Shown here in pieces: positions 27,526 through 37,500 of a DNA stretch of 64,000 bases (position 1 is the stretch's first letter; every line of letters starts with the position of its first letter). A program made the position numbers and the translations under genes. The notes beneath the pieces were generated by a model. The model saw only the letters and a program-made list of their open reading frames with translations. It had not been told where the DNA came from and did no database searches. Source of the DNA: Oscillospiraceae bacterium (GTDB lineage: Bacteria > Bacillota > Clostridia > Oscillospirales > CAG-272); NCBI GenBank assembly GCA_003343845.1, contig QAKK01000020.1, forward strand, positions 99,714 to 163,713, written 5' to 3'.

Positions 27526-28209
27526 TCATTTCAGAATTTCATAGAGCTCGTCGAGCGCGCGGATGGTGTAATCGGCGGAAACCGCCTTGCCGCTTCCCTT
27601 TTCGTCAAACCAGCAGGTCGCAAGCCCCGCATTTTTGCCGCCGGCGATATCCGCCGTCGGCGAATCCCCGATCAGCAGAGCGCGCGTGCGATCAAAACCG
27701 TCAATGTGTGCAAATACATAGTCGAAGAATGCCGCCGACGGCTTCTGCGCGCCGATGCTTTCAGAGTTGAACACCACGCGGAAGTAATCTTCAATGCCCG
27801 CCTCGCGCATCCGTTTCTCCTGCGTGGCAGCCACGCCGTTGGTCACCACATACATCTCATATGTATGGGCGGCAGCAAGGTTTTTGCACAGCTCCACCGC
27901 CCCGGGAATCGGCTCGTGCCCATCGCCGAGAAAACGGCGGTAGTCGCGTTCCCATGCTGCGCCGTCCGCTTCCGCGCCGAAATGCTGCATGGTTTTTGCA
28001 AAGCGTGTGTTGAGGACAGTCTCGATCGCAACCTTTCCCGCCTCATAATCCTGCCATAAGCCGTGGTTGATTGCATCGTACACCGCCCGGATCTCCGGCG
28101 TAAGCGTCACACCGTGCGCCGCAAACACGCGCGGCAGCGCCTGTGCCTCGTTTGCATCAAAGTCGAGCAGCGTGTTGTCGAGGTCGAACAGCAAAAAACG
28201 ATATTTCAT
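27526..28209 (-). CDS. HAD hydrolase, YjjG/YfnB family (pyrimidine nucleotidase-like)
   Basis: The 227-residue protein has motif I FDLDNTLLDFDANE, a four-helix cap, motif II VVTNGVAATQEKRM, motif III GAQKPSAAFF and motif IV LLIGDSPTADIAGG. DNTLLDF and NGVAATQ are typical of the YjjG/YfnB nucleotidases that remove phosphate from damaged or non-standard pyrimidine nucleotides. I use ATG 28209 (MKYRFLLFDLDN) with AAAGGG in front rather than an upstream ATG in the purA terminator. It follows the purB-purA unit. Confidence 0.85.
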   Translation of the reverse strand: MKYRFLLFDLDNTLLDFDANEAQALPRVFAAHGVTLTPEIRAVYDAINHGLWQDYEAGKVAIETVLNTRFAKTMQHFGAEADGAAWERDYRRFLGDGHEPIPGAVELCKNLAAAHTYEMYVVTNGVAATQEKRMREAGIEDYFRVVFNSESIGAQKPSAAFFDYVFAHIDGFDRTRALLIGDSPTADIAGGKNAGLATCWFDEKGSGKAVSADYTIRALDELYEILK

Positions 28210-28226
28210 CTTTTCCCTTTCCTGCG

Positions 28227-28258
28227 AAAAAAGCGGTTGACCTGTCAACCGCTTTTTT
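28227..28258 (-). terminator. purA terminator
   Basis: A perfect 11-bp stem (AAGCGGTTGAC and complement) with a two-base loop is flanked by A and T runs, 6 bp after the purA stop. Confidence 0.9.
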
Positions 28259-28264
28259 CAATTC

Positions 28265-29563
28265 TCATTCGTACATTTTGATATAGGCGTCGCGCTCTGC
28301 GCCGACCGAAACGTAGGTCACCGGCACGCCGACTGCTTTTTCGATGTATTTGATATAGTCGTAGGCTTCCTTCGGCAGATCCGAGGCATGACGGCACCCC
28401 GAAATATCGCAATGGAAACCGGGCACATACTCGTAAATCGGCTTCGCATGGTTCAGCTTTTCGCCCGTGACGAAGTTATCTACACGCTTGCCGTCGATCT
28501 CGTAAGCTACGCAGACCGGAATCTTGTCCAGATACGAGAGGACGTCCAGTTTGGTCAGCGCGATCTCGGTTGCGCCCTGCATCAGGCAGCCGTACTTGGA
28601 TGCGGGAATATCGAAGCCTCCGACACGGCGCGGTCTGCCGGTCGCAGCGCCGTATTCGCCGCCCGCCTCGCGCAGATCATGCGCCTCGTCGCCGAACATC
28701 TCGCAGGTAAACGGGCCTTCACCGACGCAGCTGGAATATGCCTTCATGACGCCGATCACGCCGTCCAGCTTGGCAAACGGAATGCCCGCGCCGACCGGTG
28801 CGTATGCAGCGATCGTCGAGGAGGACGAGGTGTACGGCACGATACCGAAGTCGATGTCGCGCAGTGCGCCGAGCTGTGCCTCAAACATGATGCGCTTGCC
28901 GTCCTTGATGGCATCGGCAAGATAAGCCGTCGTATCGCAGACATAGGGCTTCAGCTTGTCGCCATAGGTACGCAGCCATGCGTACATATCATCCGTAGTC
29001 ACAGGCTCTGCGCCGTAACCGTTGTGGATCATCAGGTTGCGCCACTCGAGGATCCCCGCCAGTCTCTTCTTGAGGTATTCCTCGGACTCAAACAGGTCGC
29101 ACATGCGGATGATCTTCTTCATATACTTATCGCCGTAGACCGGTCCGATGCCGCGGCGGGTCGAACCGAATTTGGCGTCGCCGAGACGATCCTCTTCGAG
29201 GCAGTCCAACATCTTATGATACGGCATGCAGATGACGGCTTTCTCGCTGATCTTGAGATGTGCGGGTGTGATCGCAATGCCCTTGTCGATCAGACGCTGC
29301 ATTTCGCCGACGAGATGCTCCAGGTCAATGACCATGCCGTTGCCCATCACGTTGACGGTGTTCGGACGCAGAATGCCCGACGGCAGCAGGTTAAGAATGA
29401 ACTTGCCCTTGTCGTTGACAACGGTGTGCCCCGCATTGTTGCCGCCCTGATAGCGGATGATGATGTCGTAGTCCTCGGAAAGCAGGTCAACCATTCTGCC
29501 CTTGCCTTCGTCGCCCCAGTTGATGCCTACGATCGCCGTAAGCTGCGTTGCCTGATTTGCCAT
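28265..29563 (-). CDS. purA: Adenylosuccinate synthetase
   Basis: The 432-residue enzyme joins IMP and aspartate with GTP to adenylosuccinate. WGDEGKGRMVD near residue 16 is the GTP P-loop with the catalytic Asp, and GNNAGHTV carries the catalytic His. STRRGIGPVYGDK and the C-terminal GPKD-type site complete it. It follows purB directly (23 bp), so the two steps from IMP to AMP are co-expressed. Confidence 0.97.
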   Translation of the reverse strand: MANQATQLTAIVGINWGDEGKGRMVDLLSEDYDIIIRYQGGNNAGHTVVNDKGKFILNLLPSGILRPNTVNVMGNGMVIDLEHLVGEMQRLIDKGIAITPAHLKISEKAVICMPYHKMLDCLEEDRLGDAKFGSTRRGIGPVYGDKYMKKIIRMCDLFESEEYLKKRLAGILEWRNLMIHNGYGAEPVTTDDMYAWLRTYGDKLKPYVCDTTAYLADAIKDGKRIMFEAQLGALRDIDFGIVPYTSSSSTIAAYAPVGAGIPFAKLDGVIGVMKAYSSCVGEGPFTCEMFGDEAHDLREAGGEYGAATGRPRRVGGFDIPASKYGCLMQGATEIALTKLDVLSYLDKIPVCVAYEIDGKRVDNFVTGEKLNHAKPIYEYVPGFHCDISGCRHASDLPKEAYDYIKYIEKAVGVPVTYVSVGAERDAYIKMYE

Positions 29564-29586
29564 TGATGATACCCCTTCCGGTTTAT

Positions 29587-31023
29587 TTATACCTTTAATT
29601 CGACCTTGACTTCCTCGGTCAGATACTTGCCGATGATCGGCTCGGCGGTTTCACGGATGAACTCCGCGACCTGCGACGGGCAGCGCCCGATATACAGCTC
29701 GGGTGAAAGCTCTGCTTCAATCTCTTCGCGCGTGAGTTTGAACGCCGGATCGGCAACGATGCGGTCGATCAGATCGTTTGCCCCGCCCTCCAGCTTGACC
29801 TTTGCCGCAGCGGCATGTGAATGCACGCGCAGGCGCTCATGCAGCTCCTGGCGGTTGCCGCCGTTTTTGACCGCCTTCATCATGATGTTCTCGGTCGCCA
29901 TGAACGGCAGCTTTTCCATCACGCGGCGACGGATCACGCGGTCATACACCACAAGCCCGCCGGTAACATTGATGTAAATATTCAGAATCGCATCCACCGC
30001 GAGAAATGCCTCAGCAACGCTGATGCGCTTGTTTGCGCTGTCGTCCAGCGTGCGTTCAAACCACTGCGTTGCCGCCGTGAATGCGGGATTCTCCGCGTCG
30101 GTGATCACATAGCGCGCCAGCGCACAAATGCGCTCGCAGCGCATCGGATTACGCTTGTACGGCATGGCAGACGATCCGATCTGATGTGCCTCAAACGGCT
30201 CCTCGATCTCCTCAAAGGATTGCAGAATGCGCAGATCGTTTGCAAACTTGTACGCGCTCTGCGCAAAGCCGGAGAGCACCGCCAGAAAATAGGCGTCCAC
30301 CTTGCGGGAATAGGTCTGTCCGGACACCGTCACACAGCTTGCAAAGCCCATCTGCTCGGCGATCAGGCGGTCAAGCTCTTTGACCTTTTCCTCGTCGCCG
30401 TCAAACAACTCCATGAAGCTCGCCTGCGTGCCGGTCGTCCCCTTGGAGCCGAGCAGCTGCATCGTGTCCACACGGTGCTCCAGCTCTGCGACATCCATCG
30501 CAAGCTCGTTTGCCCACAGCGCAGCGCGCTTACCGACCGTGGTCAGCTGTGCCGGCTGCAAATGCGTGTAGGCAAGGCACGGCATCGCCGCATACTTCTC
30601 TGCAAACTGCGTCAGATTTCGCAGCACTTGCGCCGCCTTTTTCAGAATCAGCTTTGACGCCTCGCGCATAATGATGAGGTCGGTATTGTCACCGACATAG
30701 CAGGAAGTTGCGCCGAGGTGAATGATCGGCTCCGCCTTCGGACACTGCTTGCCGTAGGCGTACACATGCGACATCACATCGTGCCGCACCTCCGCCTCAC
30801 GCGCCTCTGCGACCTCAAAATTGATGTCGTCCGCATGCGCGCACATCTCGGCAATCTGCTCGTCCGTGATGTTCAGCCCGAGCCGCTTCTCCGCCTTTGC
30901 CAGCGCGATCCACAGTCTGCGCCATGTGCCGAACTTCATCCGATCGGAAAACAGCGCCTGCATCTCCCGCGACGCATAGCGCGTGCTGAACGGGGATATA
31001 TAGATGTCTCTGTTCTTCTCCAT
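29587..31023 (-). CDS. purB: Adenylosuccinate lyase
   Basis: The 478-residue fumarase-superfamily enzyme splits adenylosuccinate to AMP and fumarate. The signature loop SSAMPYKRNPM contains the catalytic Ser; HLGATSCYVGDN and THLQPAQ supply His residues. I use ATG 31023 (MEKNRDIYISPF), which has GGGAG 4 bases before it; an ATG 24 bases upstream lies in the preceding hairpin. Confidence 0.96.
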   Translation of the reverse strand: MEKNRDIYISPFSTRYASREMQALFSDRMKFGTWRRLWIALAKAEKRLGLNITDEQIAEMCAHADDINFEVAEAREAEVRHDVMSHVYAYGKQCPKAEPIIHLGATSCYVGDNTDLIIMREASKLILKKAAQVLRNLTQFAEKYAAMPCLAYTHLQPAQLTTVGKRAALWANELAMDVAELEHRVDTMQLLGSKGTTGTQASFMELFDGDEEKVKELDRLIAEQMGFASCVTVSGQTYSRKVDAYFLAVLSGFAQSAYKFANDLRILQSFEEIEEPFEAHQIGSSAMPYKRNPMRCERICALARYVITDAENPAFTAATQWFERTLDDSANKRISVAEAFLAVDAILNIYINVTGGLVVYDRVIRRRVMEKLPFMATENIMMKAVKNGGNRQELHERLRVHSHAAAAKVKLEGGANDLIDRIVADPAFKLTREEIEAELSPELYIGRCPSQVAEFIRETAEPIIGKYLTEEVKVELKV

Positions 31024-31042
31024 GATACTCCCAAAATAGTAA

Positions 31043-31064
31043 GGCACCCCGTTTTCGGGGTGCC
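31043..31064 (-). terminator. Hairpin between HPr-like gene and purB
   Basis: GGCACCCCG pairs with CGGGGTGCC around a four-base loop. On the minus strand TTACTATTTT follows, so it probably ends the short HPr-like transcript; some read-through into purB may occur. Confidence 0.7.
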
Positions 31065-31121
31065 CAAACAGAAATATTGATCTTGCGTAGGGTGAACCCG
31101 CGTTGTGAGAAAGGCTGTGGC

Positions 31122-31352
31122 TTATTCTACGATGTAAGCCGCAAGCGCCTTCTTCAGATCTTCGACATCGTCGGTATGCGCCGTCAGCAGGATCTTGTTC
31201 ATCAGATCAAGGCTGAAGATGCCCATGATGGACTTGGCATCGACGACGTATCTGCCGGAAGACAGGTCAATATCGTAATCCTGGCGGGTCACAATATCCA
31301 CAAATTTGCGGATGTCCTCGATCGTGGACAGCTTGATATAAAACGTATTCAT
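31122..31352 (-). CDS. HPr-like protein lacking the phosphorylated histidine
   Basis: The 76-residue protein has HPr length. It keeps the motif around the regulatory serine, AKSIMGIFSL, with Ser41 in the place of HPr Ser46. The N-terminal GLHARPA-type site is replaced by STIEDIRKFV, so there is no His to carry phosphate from enzyme I. It cannot act as a PTS phosphocarrier; a signalling role through Ser41 (like Crh) is possible but inferred. GGAGGG precedes ATG 31352 and it has a consensus promoter of its own. Confidence 0.8.
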   Translation of the reverse strand: MNTFYIKLSTIEDIRKFVDIVTRQDYDIDLSSGRYVVDAKSIMGIFSLDLMNKILLTAHTDDVEDLKKALAAYIVE

Positions 31353-31384
31353 AGTTTAACCCTCCGTTTTTAGATTCCTTATCT

Positions 31385-31413
31385 ATTATACTTGATACTT
31401 GCCGGGATGTCAA
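31385..31413 (-). promoter_or_regulatory. Promoter of the HPr-like gene
   Basis: On the minus strand TTGACA (31408-31413) and TATAAT (31385-31390), both perfect, are spaced 17 bases apart, 33 bp before the start codon. Confidence 0.88.
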
Positions 31414-31422
31414 CAAAATGTT

Positions 31423-31436
31423 GCAAGAATTCTTGC
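31423..31436. promoter_or_regulatory. Perfect 14-bp palindrome upstream of HPr-like promoter
   Basis: GCAAGAATTCTTGC lies 10 bp upstream of the -35 box and 3 bp after the PBP gene end. Its placement and perfect symmetry fit an operator for a dimeric regulator. It might instead be part of a weak PBP terminator, since TTTTGTTGA follows on the minus strand. Confidence 0.4.
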
Positions 31437-31438
31437 GT

Positions 31439-34081
31439 TCAGCCGTCTTCGTAAACGGTGTTGTCATCCCCCTCGGACGGAATGGTCTCGGACGGGGTTT
31501 CCTCCGTCGCGGTCGTCGATGCGCTGCCGCTGTCAAACCGTGAAAAATCGTAATTCTCATAGCTGAAGGAATTGAACTGCCGTCCGCCCTTCAGATTGGT
31601 GATGCCGACATAGGTGCCGTCCGGAACGGTATAAATAAAGTACGGAACGCCCCACCAGCCGCCCGGGCGCACGTTGTCCGGCAGCAGACGGTAAACATAC
31701 TGCGCATCTTCCACATAGATCTGCACGGGGAACGCGCGCGTCGTCTCGCGGATCAGCGCCACCTTCTTGCGGTTTTCGGGTCTGGTGTATTCATGGGCAT
31801 AGGCGTTGGTCGTCGTATCGTAATCCACAACCACATGCCGGTCGCAATAATCATGCGGCGCAGTGGAAACCGTGAAATAGCCGGTGTCCGAACGGTCGCC
31901 GCGCGGGTCAAGCCGGCAGGCATCCGTCATCAGCTTGCCGGAATCCTTGCAGTAAGTGACCTCAACGACCTCTGCCGGGCGGTGATTGTCAAAGGTGCGG
32001 AGCGCTTCCCCGCCGTTCTTCGCCTCTTCGATCGCATCCTCGTGCAGCTTGGTCATCACGAGGTCAAACAGTTTGTTGGACGGATTCGCCTTCAGACTGC
32101 TGAGCGACTTCGGATAGGAATAGCCGTACCAAACAGCGCCGATATAATACGGCGTATAGCCGACGAACCAGCGGTCATAGTCATTGCCCGCCGTACCGGT
32201 CTTACCGGCGACATCGACCGAATTGCGCAGGGTCACGCTGCGGCCGGTACCGTTGTTCATGACATTCTGCATCATTTTAGTCATGATATAAGCGGTCGAC
32301 TCGCCGAATACGACCTCACCCTTCTCGCTGTCGTTGGACAGAAGCAGATTGCCCGCGCTGTCACAGACATAGAGATAGGAGTGGCTTTCATTGTAGACGC
32401 CTTCGTTGGCAAACGCCGTATATGCAGCGGCAATGTCGCGCACGGTCACGCCGAAGTTCAGCTGTCCGAGCGCCAATGCCGCGAGTCCCTTGTCGGTATA
32501 GCCGCGCCCGCTGCTGTCCTCGCCGTAGTCAACCAAATAGTCAAAGCCGAGACGGTTTTTCAGATAGTCATAGGATTTGTCGATGGTCAGATCCTCAAGG
32601 ACCTTCATTGCCACGGTGTTGACCGAGCGCTCGACAGCGCTGTTGATCGTGGTCAATCCCTTGTAGACATCCGGCAGGTTTCTCGGGTACGGCGTATCAT
32701 CACCAGTGAACCAAAGTGGCGTGTCGTCATACACCGTGCCGTAGGTGATGATGCCCTCCTCCAGCGCCGGACCGTAGACCGACAGCGGCTTCAGCGACGA
32801 ACCGGGGGCACGTTGTGTCTGCGTGGCATAGTTCAGCACCAGATTGCCCTGTTTTTTGCCGCGTGCCCCGACCACGCCGAGCAGGTCGCCTGTGTATGGG
32901 TCAACAACAGCCATTGCCGACTGCGCAGGCACGCCGCCCGTATTCTCCGGGAAGCTGGACTCATCCGCGTAAATCTCCTCCATAACGCTCTGCACCTTCG
33001 GATCCATCAGCGTGTAAATGCTGAGACCGCCGGAATTGATCATATTGCTGGCGATCTGGCTCGAGACACCGTACTTCTCCATCAGATCGTCACGCACATC
33101 ACAAATGACCGTATCGACATACCAGGAATTGAGGCGCGCCTCTGTGTCCGTGGCTGCCGTTTCATCATCGGTGCTTTCCCGGAGGGTCAGCGGTTCGGCA
33201 AATGCCTGTTCCATCTCCGCCTCGGAGATCTTCCCCTGCTTCTGCATTTGATCCAGGATGTCGTCACGGCGTTCGAGGTTGTTTTTCGGATTCTGTATCG
33301 GGTCGTATTTGGTCGGGTACTTGGTGATGGCGGCAAGCGATGCGCATTCCGCCAGCGTCAGCTCGGAGAGTTCCTTACCGAAGTAGGTATTCGCCGCCGC
33401 GCGGACGCCGACGCAATTCTGCGACAACGGAACGATGTTGAGATAGAGTTCGAGGATCTCTTCCTTGCTCTTGACCTTCTCCAGATTCAGCGCGGTCAGG
33501 ATCTCCTGCACTTTGCGCTGAATGGTCGGCTCGTTGTTGCCGGTCAGGTTCTTGATCAGCTGCTGTGTGATGGTCGAACCACCGTAGGATGAGTCGTCAA
33601 AGCCAAGGAAAAAGTTGAGCACAGCGCCTGCCGTGCGCTTCCAGTCCACGCCCTTGTGCGTCATGAAGCGCTTGTCCTCGATCGCGATGAACGCCTCCCG
33701 CAGATAGGTCGGAATCTCGTCATAGGATGCCCACAGGCTGTTTTCCGCACCGTAAATGCGCTGATCTTCCAACTCCACCGCCGTGCCTGCACGGTTGGTT
33801 CGATCGGTAAATTCGTAGTAATAAATCTTCGTGGTTTGTTCGCTTTTACCCGTAACAAGCAGGGATTCGTCGATGGTCGGGTCAATATAATTGCTGACAT
33901 AGATCGAAAACACGCAGGCAACAATGATACCGGTGACCAGACACACCAGCATCAGCGTCACAAGTGCGCTGAAAATGTACCCGAAGACGCGCCCGACGCG
34001 GGACGCCGCACTGCGTGCGGTCTTCTTCTCCTTTTTGAAGTTGTCGATCCTGACCTGACTTTGCATGTTTGCTTTTTTCAC
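31439..34081 (-). CDS. Class A penicillin-binding protein (PBP1A-like)
   Basis: The 880-residue bifunctional enzyme polymerises and cross-links peptidoglycan outside the membrane. A short basic cytoplasmic part and a membrane segment (about 35-65) come first. The glycosyltransferase domain has AFIAIEDKRFMTHKG and GGSTITQQLIKN. The transpeptidase domain has SSLK (nucleophile Ser in PGSSLKPLS), ERSVNT and KTGTAG. A Ser/Thr/Glu-rich tail ends it. I use GTG 34081 because AGAGG lies 6 bases before it; an upstream ATG in frame at 34132 lies in the promoter region. Confidence 0.94.
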   Translation of the reverse strand: MKKANMQSQVRIDNFKKEKKTARSAASRVGRVFGYIFSALVTLMLVCLVTGIIVACVFSIYVSNYIDPTIDESLLVTGKSEQTTKIYYYEFTDRTNRAGTAVELEDQRIYGAENSLWASYDEIPTYLREAFIAIEDKRFMTHKGVDWKRTAGAVLNFFLGFDDSSYGGSTITQQLIKNLTGNNEPTIQRKVQEILTALNLEKVKSKEEILELYLNIVPLSQNCVGVRAAANTYFGKELSELTLAECASLAAITKYPTKYDPIQNPKNNLERRDDILDQMQKQGKISEAEMEQAFAEPLTLRESTDDETAATDTEARLNSWYVDTVICDVRDDLMEKYGVSSQIASNMINSGGLSIYTLMDPKVQSVMEEIYADESSFPENTGGVPAQSAMAVVDPYTGDLLGVVGARGKKQGNLVLNYATQTQRAPGSSLKPLSVYGPALEEGIITYGTVYDDTPLWFTGDDTPYPRNLPDVYKGLTTINSAVERSVNTVAMKVLEDLTIDKSYDYLKNRLGFDYLVDYGEDSSGRGYTDKGLAALALGQLNFGVTVRDIAAAYTAFANEGVYNESHSYLYVCDSAGNLLLSNDSEKGEVVFGESTAYIMTKMMQNVMNNGTGRSVTLRNSVDVAGKTGTAGNDYDRWFVGYTPYYIGAVWYGYSYPKSLSSLKANPSNKLFDLVMTKLHEDAIEEAKNGGEALRTFDNHRPAEVVEVTYCKDSGKLMTDACRLDPRGDRSDTGYFTVSTAPHDYCDRHVVVDYDTTTNAYAHEYTRPENRKKVALIRETTRAFPVQIYVEDAQYVYRLLPDNVRPGGWWGVPYFIYTVPDGTYVGITNLKGGRQFNSFSYENYDFSRFDSGSASTTATEETPSETIPSEGDDNTVYEDG

Positions 34082-34146
34082 AGTGAACCTCTCCCTGAAT
34101 TGTTCCCTTTTGCAGCCGAATAGATTATTCACCGCTGCAAATAATA

Positions 34147-34175
34147 ATTATACTCTGAAATCCAAAGGAATACAA
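34147..34175 (-). promoter_or_regulatory. PBP promoter, overlapping a divergent start
   Basis: On the minus strand TTGTAT (34170-34175) and TATAAT (34147-34152) are 17 bases apart. On the plus strand TATACT at 34149-34154 could be the -10 box for the gene at 34179, so the two divergent promoters share sequence. Confidence 0.65.
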
Positions 34176-34178
34176 GAT

Positions 34179-34553
34179 ATGAAACTGAAACTTCCGTGCA
34201 GAGAGAAGCTCATCACAATTTCGCTTCTCGTCTGCCTTGCGATCGTCGCATCCGCCTTTGCTGCCTTCGCCGCCGTCACACACCGCACGCTGAAAAGCCT
34301 GCGCACCGAATTGTACGATGTAAAACACGATGCGGCGGTCGCCGCGCCGATGCTGTCCGGCAACGCGCTCTATACCCTGCGCACCTGCGGCGGCAAGATC
34401 GGCATCTACGATGCCGCAAGCGGGCTTTTGCTTGACTTTGTGGACGTGCTGGTCGAGACGCTGCCCGAGCAGGATCGCATGGCGCTCGCGCGCGGGATCA
34501 CGCTCTACAGCTTTTCCGACCTTGCGTCGATCATCGAGGATTTTTCCACCTGA
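34179..34553 (+). CDS. Small membrane-anchored protein with BofC-like C-terminal region
   Basis: The 124-residue protein has one N-terminal membrane segment (about 12-35) and a C-terminal part with LRTCGGKIGIYD, VDVLVETLPEQDRMALARGI and SFSDLASIIEDF. This pattern (YxLxxxxGxIxIY, then VxxLPExDRxxLxxGI) is common in clostridial proteins resembling the C-terminal domain of the sporulation checkpoint protein BofC. Function is unproven. ATG 34179 has AAAGGA 9 bases upstream. It ends 1 bp before the dnaE stop, on the opposite strand, with no clear terminator between. Confidence 0.65.
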   Translation: MKLKLPCREKLITISLLVCLAIVASAFAAFAAVTHRTLKSLRTELYDVKHDAAVAAPMLSGNALYTLRTCGGKIGIYDAASGLLLDFVDVLVETLPEQDRMALARGITLYSFSDLASIIEDFST

Positions 34554-37500
34554 CTACCGGACAACGACATTATCCTTGCCGAGCAGTGCGGCAAGTGTGC
34601 CGCAGAGCGAATCCGAGATCTGCACCCTACAGTCGGCAAGCCGGACATAGCGCGCCTTTGCAAGATCGTACAGCACGACCGGACGATCACCCGGTGCACG
34701 CCGCAGCGCGGCAAGCGCCTGTACGGCGGCGGGCGTGTCCGTGGACGCCACCCGCAGGTAGAGCGTCTTCGGCTTGTCCGCCGCAAATTCGGCGTCGGTC
34801 AGCAGCCTCTCGCAGCTGTTCATCAGGATCTTCGGCTTTTCTTCGTCCCGTACCGAGACCGTGCCGTGCACAATCACCGGGTTCTCGGTAACAAGCACAC
34901 CGGCGCTGCCGAGATACTGCCTTGCAAACACAACGACCTCGATCTCGCCCGTGCGATCCTCCACGGTGACAAACGCCATGCTATCACCGTTTTTCGTCGT
35001 CTTGACGGTCTTTTTGGTTACAATGCCGGCGATTGTCACCGGCTGTTTATCCCGGTACGGCGGTTCGATGTCCGCATCGGCGCTCGCGAGAATATCCGCG
35101 ATCCTTGCGGCGGAAAGCGACTCGATATGCTTGGCATAATCGTTGAGCACATGCCCGGAAAAGTACATGCCGGAGCACTCTTTTTCAAGCGTCAGCTTTT
35201 CCCGCAGGGAGAACTCCGGAATATCCGGGTAGGCGAACCGCACCGGCGCCGCTGCCGCAGCCCCCGCGCCCGCCATTGCAAAAATGTCGATCTGCCCGTC
35301 GATCTCGGCGCGATTCTTGCTCTGCGCGTTTTCGATAATCTTTTCATAGGAGGCAAGCAGGCGGCTGCGATACACGCCGAGTGAATCAAACGCGCCGCTC
35401 TTGATGAGCGACTCGACCTGCCGCTTGTTCAGATCATAGCAGCCCATACGGGTGACGAAATCCTCAAAGCTCTTGAACAGACCGTTCTGCCTACGGTCGG
35501 CAATCAACTGATCTACAAACAGGCGTCCGACGCCCTTGAGCGCCAGCAGCCCGAACCGGATCGCACCGCCTTTTGCGGAAAACGCGGTCTCGCTCTCATT
35601 GATGTCCGGCGGCAGGACGGCGATGCCCGCCTTGGTGCATTCGCCGATATATTCGGCGGTCTTGCCGAAGTCGCCGAGCACCGACGTGAGGAGCGCCGCC
35701 ATGTATTCGCTCATATAATGCGCCTTGAGATACGCCGTCTCATAGCACAGAACGGCGTAGGACGCGGCGTGGCTCTTGTTGAAGGCATAGCTTGCAAAGC
35801 TCGCCATGTCCTCAAACAGCGCCGTCGCATCAGCCTCGGTCATGCCGCGCTCCACGGCTCCCCGGACAAACACCTGTCGTTCCGCCTCCATCACGGAGGC
35901 TTTTTTCTTTGACATGGCACGGCGCACAATGTCCGCCTTGCCGAGACTGTAGCCCGCGATCTCGCGGAAGATCTCCATGACCTGCTCCTGATACACAATG
36001 CAGCCGTAGGTCTTGCCGAGGATCTTTTCAAGCGCGGGATTCTTATATTCGGTCTTGTCTCTGCCATGCCGCCGCTCGATATACTGCGGGATCGAATCCA
36101 TCGGACCCGGGCGGTACAGCGCGATCGCCGCAATCACATCGTCGATCGAATCCGGGCACAGGCGCATCAGCACCTGCTTCATGCCCTTGGATTCCAGCTG
36201 AAATACACCGTCGGTCCGCCCCTCGGAGATGAGGGCATATGTCTTTTTATCGTCATACGGGATCTTTTTGATGTCAAAGCCCGGCTCACTCGCGCGCACC
36301 ATACGCTCGGCATCGGCAATGATGGTGAGATACCGCAGCCCGAGAAAGTCGAACTTGACCAGTCCGAGCTCAGCGACTGTATCCATGTCAAACTGCGTCA
36401 CAATGGTATCGCCGTTGACCGACAGCGGCACATAGGAGAAGACCTCCCTGTCTGTGATGACCACGCCTGCCGCATGGGTGGAGGCGTGGCGCGGCATGCC
36501 TTCCAGTGCGCGCGCCGTGTCAATCAGGCGCGCCACGTTGGCATCGCTCACATAGAGCGCTTTCAGCTCCTTTTGCTTCAGCGCATCAGCGAGCGTCACA
36601 CCGGGTGCGCGCGGCACAAGGTTTGCCACCCGGTCAACCTCGGCATAGCTCATGCCGAACACACGTCCGACATCGCGGATTGCCGCGCGCGCAGCCATTG
36701 TCCCGAACGTGACAATCTGCGCCACATGCTCCGCGCCGTAGCGCTCCGAAACATAGCGCAGCACTTCGTCACGCCGCTCGTAGCAGAAGTCCACGTCAAT
36801 ATCGGGCATACTCACACGCTCCGGATTGAGGAAGCGCTCAAACAGCAGATCAAACCGCAGGGGATCGACATCCGTGATCCCGATGAGGTAATTGACAAGG
36901 CTGCCCGCTCCAGAGCCTCTGCCGGGTCCCACCGCGATCCCATGCGTCTTGGCATAGGTCACATAGTCGCGCACAATGAGGATATAATCGGTAAAGCCCA
37001 TGCTCTCAATGACAGAAAGCTCGTATTCGGCACGGGCAATATAGTCTTCTTTTTGATGCGTATCAAGGCGGATGTAGCCGCCCTCGATCTTCTTGTCCAG
37101 CCCCGCAAAGGTAAAGGTACGGAGCTGCTCAAACGGTGTTTTGCCGTTCGACACCGCGATCTTCGGCAGATACAGATTGCCGAACATGAATTCAAAATCG
37201 CACGCATCGGCGATCCTTACCGTGTTGGCAAGCGCCTCCGGCACGTCACCGAACAGCTTCTCCATCTCGGAGGTCGATTTGTAGTAGAATTCCTCGGTCT
37301 CAAACCCGATTGGTTTGCCCTCGGCAAGTGTCCGCCCGGTCTGAATGCACATCATGACCGCCTGATGCTCGGCATCAAGCCGGCGCAGATAGTGCACATC
37401 ATTGGTGGCGACGAGCGGCAGCGAAAGTTCTTTTGCCATCGCGATCAGCTCCGCGTTGACCTCGCGCTGCTCGGGAATGCCGTGATCCTGCAACTCCAGA

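Noticed and set aside
31122..31352. Normal PTS phosphocarrier HPr
   Set aside because: The His of the GLHARPA site is missing; the region reads STIEDIRKFV.
34082..34178. Longer start for the PBP and for the small rightward gene
   Set aside because: Both extensions run through the shared divergent promoter region; starts at 34081 (minus) and 34179 (plus) have ribosome-binding sites.
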